This document shows positions 62,251-64,000 of a DNA stretch of 64,000 bases, piece after piece. The stretch is from Ophioderma brevispina (Eukaryota; Echinodermata; Ophiuroidea; Amphilepidida; Ophiodermatidae). Below the pieces are notes generated by a model. That model was given only the letters and a program-made list of their open reading frames with translations, was not told the DNA's origin and did not search any database. Both the position numbers and the translations under genes were made by a program. Location of the stretch: positions 215,061 through 279,060 of the forward strand of contig JAMKCH010088226.1 in assembly GCA_023653785.1 (NCBI GenBank), read 5' to 3'. Position 1 is the stretch's first letter; each line of letters begins with the position of its first letter.

Positions 62251-62588
62251 GAAAAAAAAAAAAAAAAAAAAAGTGCATGTGTGTGTGTGTGTGTGCGCGC
62301 GCGCGTGTGGGGGGGTAGATCAGACTGGAAGGGGCCAGAGTGTGGTATACAACTATACATGTACCTTTGGTGTGCAATATTTACATGTAATGTCTTGGTA
62401 TTTGTGTGGCTCAGTGGGTTTGGTTGAGTCACACCCCTCTGGTGACAGCGACTTGTTGCTTCTGACTTCACCAGGCTAGCCTACTGTGCCACCTTAATTT
62501 TTATGTTCTTCATCTCCTTTTATTTGTACATAATATTTCTTGATGTATTTTTAGCCAAATGTTTAAATAAATAAATAAATAAATAAAG
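62251..62588 (+). repeat. Third copy of the LINE 3' end
   Basis: A poly-A run is joined directly to GTGCATGTGTGTG, then the same 3' end as 61,330-61,673, including (AAAT)n. It lacks any RT sequence. Confidence 0.85.
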
Positions 62589-63604
62589 ATTCGTAGCCAG
62601 TGACCTCGGGAAAATAGTCCGCCATATTTCCCCTCTAACCAAAACTATCGCACCCTCTTACTGTACTTCATATTGTCCCACACGTCAAAGCTCACAACCT
62701 AACACGGATGAATTAGGACGTGTATTCAGAGGGCGATAACCTTGATCATCAAAATGCTGTCTGCTGTAGACATTGTTTAGAAAACTATTTCCCTACTACA
62801 GACGTGTCCACAAGGTCCGATAAACGTCACTTATTGCCGAATCTAAATTTGGTAGGTTTTTTTTTCATCAGCCTTTTGTCTGTCCACTGTTGGACGAAAG
62901 CCTCAACATGTTTCCATGCTGGATTTCGGCCTACCCTTCCACGCTGGCCTAGTGCGGGTTGGAAGGGACCCTGGTACCTAGAGTAATGTGTGCAGGTAAC
63001 AGACCCGGGATGGTCCCCTACTCTTTTCGATAAGGTCTGCAAACTTTTTACGTGTTCAGGAATTACTCCCCTGATACACGGGACCAACAGCTTACATGAC
63101 TCTCCGAACCATGACACGCCGGACTCCCATTGCATACACCTGCACATTTTACGCAATGGGTGGGAGCGAGGAGAATTCCGACGACCAAGAAACCCGACTC
63201 TCGCGGGGCTCGAACCAGGGCCGCTCGATCGATCTTATACTCTGCCGACGGTTCAGCGCCTTAGACCGCTCGGCCGCCTCGCCCTCGTAGGTTTTATTAT
63301 CGGAAATAAAGTGGCAGTGAAAAAGATCATTGACCGGATCTAAATTTGGTCGGTATTAGTATCGGAAATAAAGTGGCAGTGAAAACGAGCATTGTAGTCA
63401 GCTTAATTAGCGCTTAGTTCCGACGTCTGTAGGTCCGATAAGCTTATTACCAATACTAGCTGACCGGAAATGGTACGTAACAACTGACATCGGAGTTATA
63501 AACTTTCACTCAAAGCGCGCGAAAACTGATTTTGTAAACACCGCGAAATCACTAGTAACCAAAATGACTTCGCTAATTTGGTTTTGCTTTTCTTGGTGAT
63601 GAGG
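62589..63604. repeat. LINE 3' flank, copy F' with a SINE inserted
   Basis: Second copy of 61,674-62,250, interrupted at 62,861-63,286. At its end it continues into unique sequence (GAGGATGGAATTACTCCTC) where copy F instead has poly-A. Confidence 0.85.
62861..63286 (-). mobile_element. 426-bp tRNA-derived SINE with RTE-type 3' tail
   Basis: The minus strand starts with a tRNA-like head: A box GGCCGAGCGGTCTAAGGCGC, B box GGTTCGAGCCCC. The 3' end carries CGTCCAACAGTGGAC...AAAGGCTGATG followed by poly-A; this resembles the 3' end of RTE-clade LINEs, which are known to mobilise such SINEs. Flanking GTAGGTTTT at 62,852-62,860 and 63,287-63,295 is a 9-base target-site duplication. The empty site is at 61,934 in copy F. 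Confidence 0.88.
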
Positions 63605-64000
63605 ATGGAATTACTCCTCTGCTGCTCATGCGTGCACCACATAAATAATGCAGCTTTGCTAGAAGAGGAAGAGGCACGGACAATTCTGCTTTGGTTGTAC
63701 ATTCGAAATATGCAGAATGCTGAGCTGGTTTCCGTTAGAGGTGTAACTAGACCTCAAGCCAAGGGTGGACAGGGACCTGAAGATTTCTGGGCAGTGGCGT
63801 GCCCAGGCTCTTTTGAGTAGAGGGGCAAAAGATTAATTTCCCCCCCGAATCAGTGGCGTAGCTAGGATTTTGGGAACGTTTAATGTACCAAAAAAGAGTT
63901 AAAAACAACTTTTTTTTCTTTACGAAACCCTGGCAACAGCTATTCTACGTGACATTTTCACCTATCCACTGTTGCCAATGTAACAGTGTGATCAGAGAGG
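63605..64000. other. Noncoding, with two hAT-like terminus motifs
   Basis: CAGTGGCGTGCCCAGG at 63,792-63,807 and CAGTGGCGTAGCTAGG at 63,851-63,866 are typical of hAT-type nonautonomous element ends, in the same orientation. Their opposite ends would lie outside the window. No gene recognised. Confidence 0.5.

Overview
This window looks like nuclear DNA from a marine invertebrate deuterostome, such as an echinoderm, hemichordate or cephalochordate. I cannot name the species. The evidence is: exons split by GT/AG introns; a somatomedin-B/7TM receptor and SRCR exons, families expanded in those animals; several kinds of degenerate LINE; tRNA-derived SINEs; and many foldback elements. No bacterial, organellar or viral layout is visible.

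Layout. 1-22.2 kb: two pairs of repeated segments (1-2,790 with 4,366-7,168; 7,847-14,649 with 14,677-21,481). They are built from a long noncoding repeat family and a dead minus-strand LINE. The second pair runs into an unusual array of the palindromic decamer CAACGCGTTG (14.4-14.65 kb and 21.24-22.2 kb). 22.2-28.5 kb: noncoding DNA with two foldback elements and a third set of paired segments. 28.56-37.28 kb: an exactly adjacent head-to-tail duplication of about 4.35 kb, each copy with a tRNA-Thr-like sequence. 37.3-46.5 kb: a DR1-rich repeat, a 653-bp TIR element, a dead LINE carrying a hAT-like insertion, a hairpin element and a minisatellite. 46.5-56.8 kb: the only convincing host coding sequence, all on the minus strand. 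Going in the direction of transcription there are two SRCR-domain exons (56.8-56.5 and 52.5-52.1 kb), some weak candidate exons, then a somatomedin-B ectodomain exon and a five-helix part of a secretin/adhesion-like 7TM (48.8-46.6 kb). The SRCR exons and the somatomedin-B exon all use phase-1 boundaries, so one large receptor gene is possible but unproven. 58.7-63.6 kb: a dead plus-strand LINE with a repeatedly duplicated 3' end, a TTAA-flanked MITE and a SINE. Each of these two insertions has its empty site elsewhere in the window.

Caution. The paired segments of the first 37 kb differ mainly by scattered 1-2 base insertions and deletions, yet one 1.17-kb block inside a pair is almost identical. 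That pattern suggests uncorrected long-read sequence, or unmerged haplotypes, joined with polished sequence. Frameshifts and copy number in that part should not be read as biology without checking.
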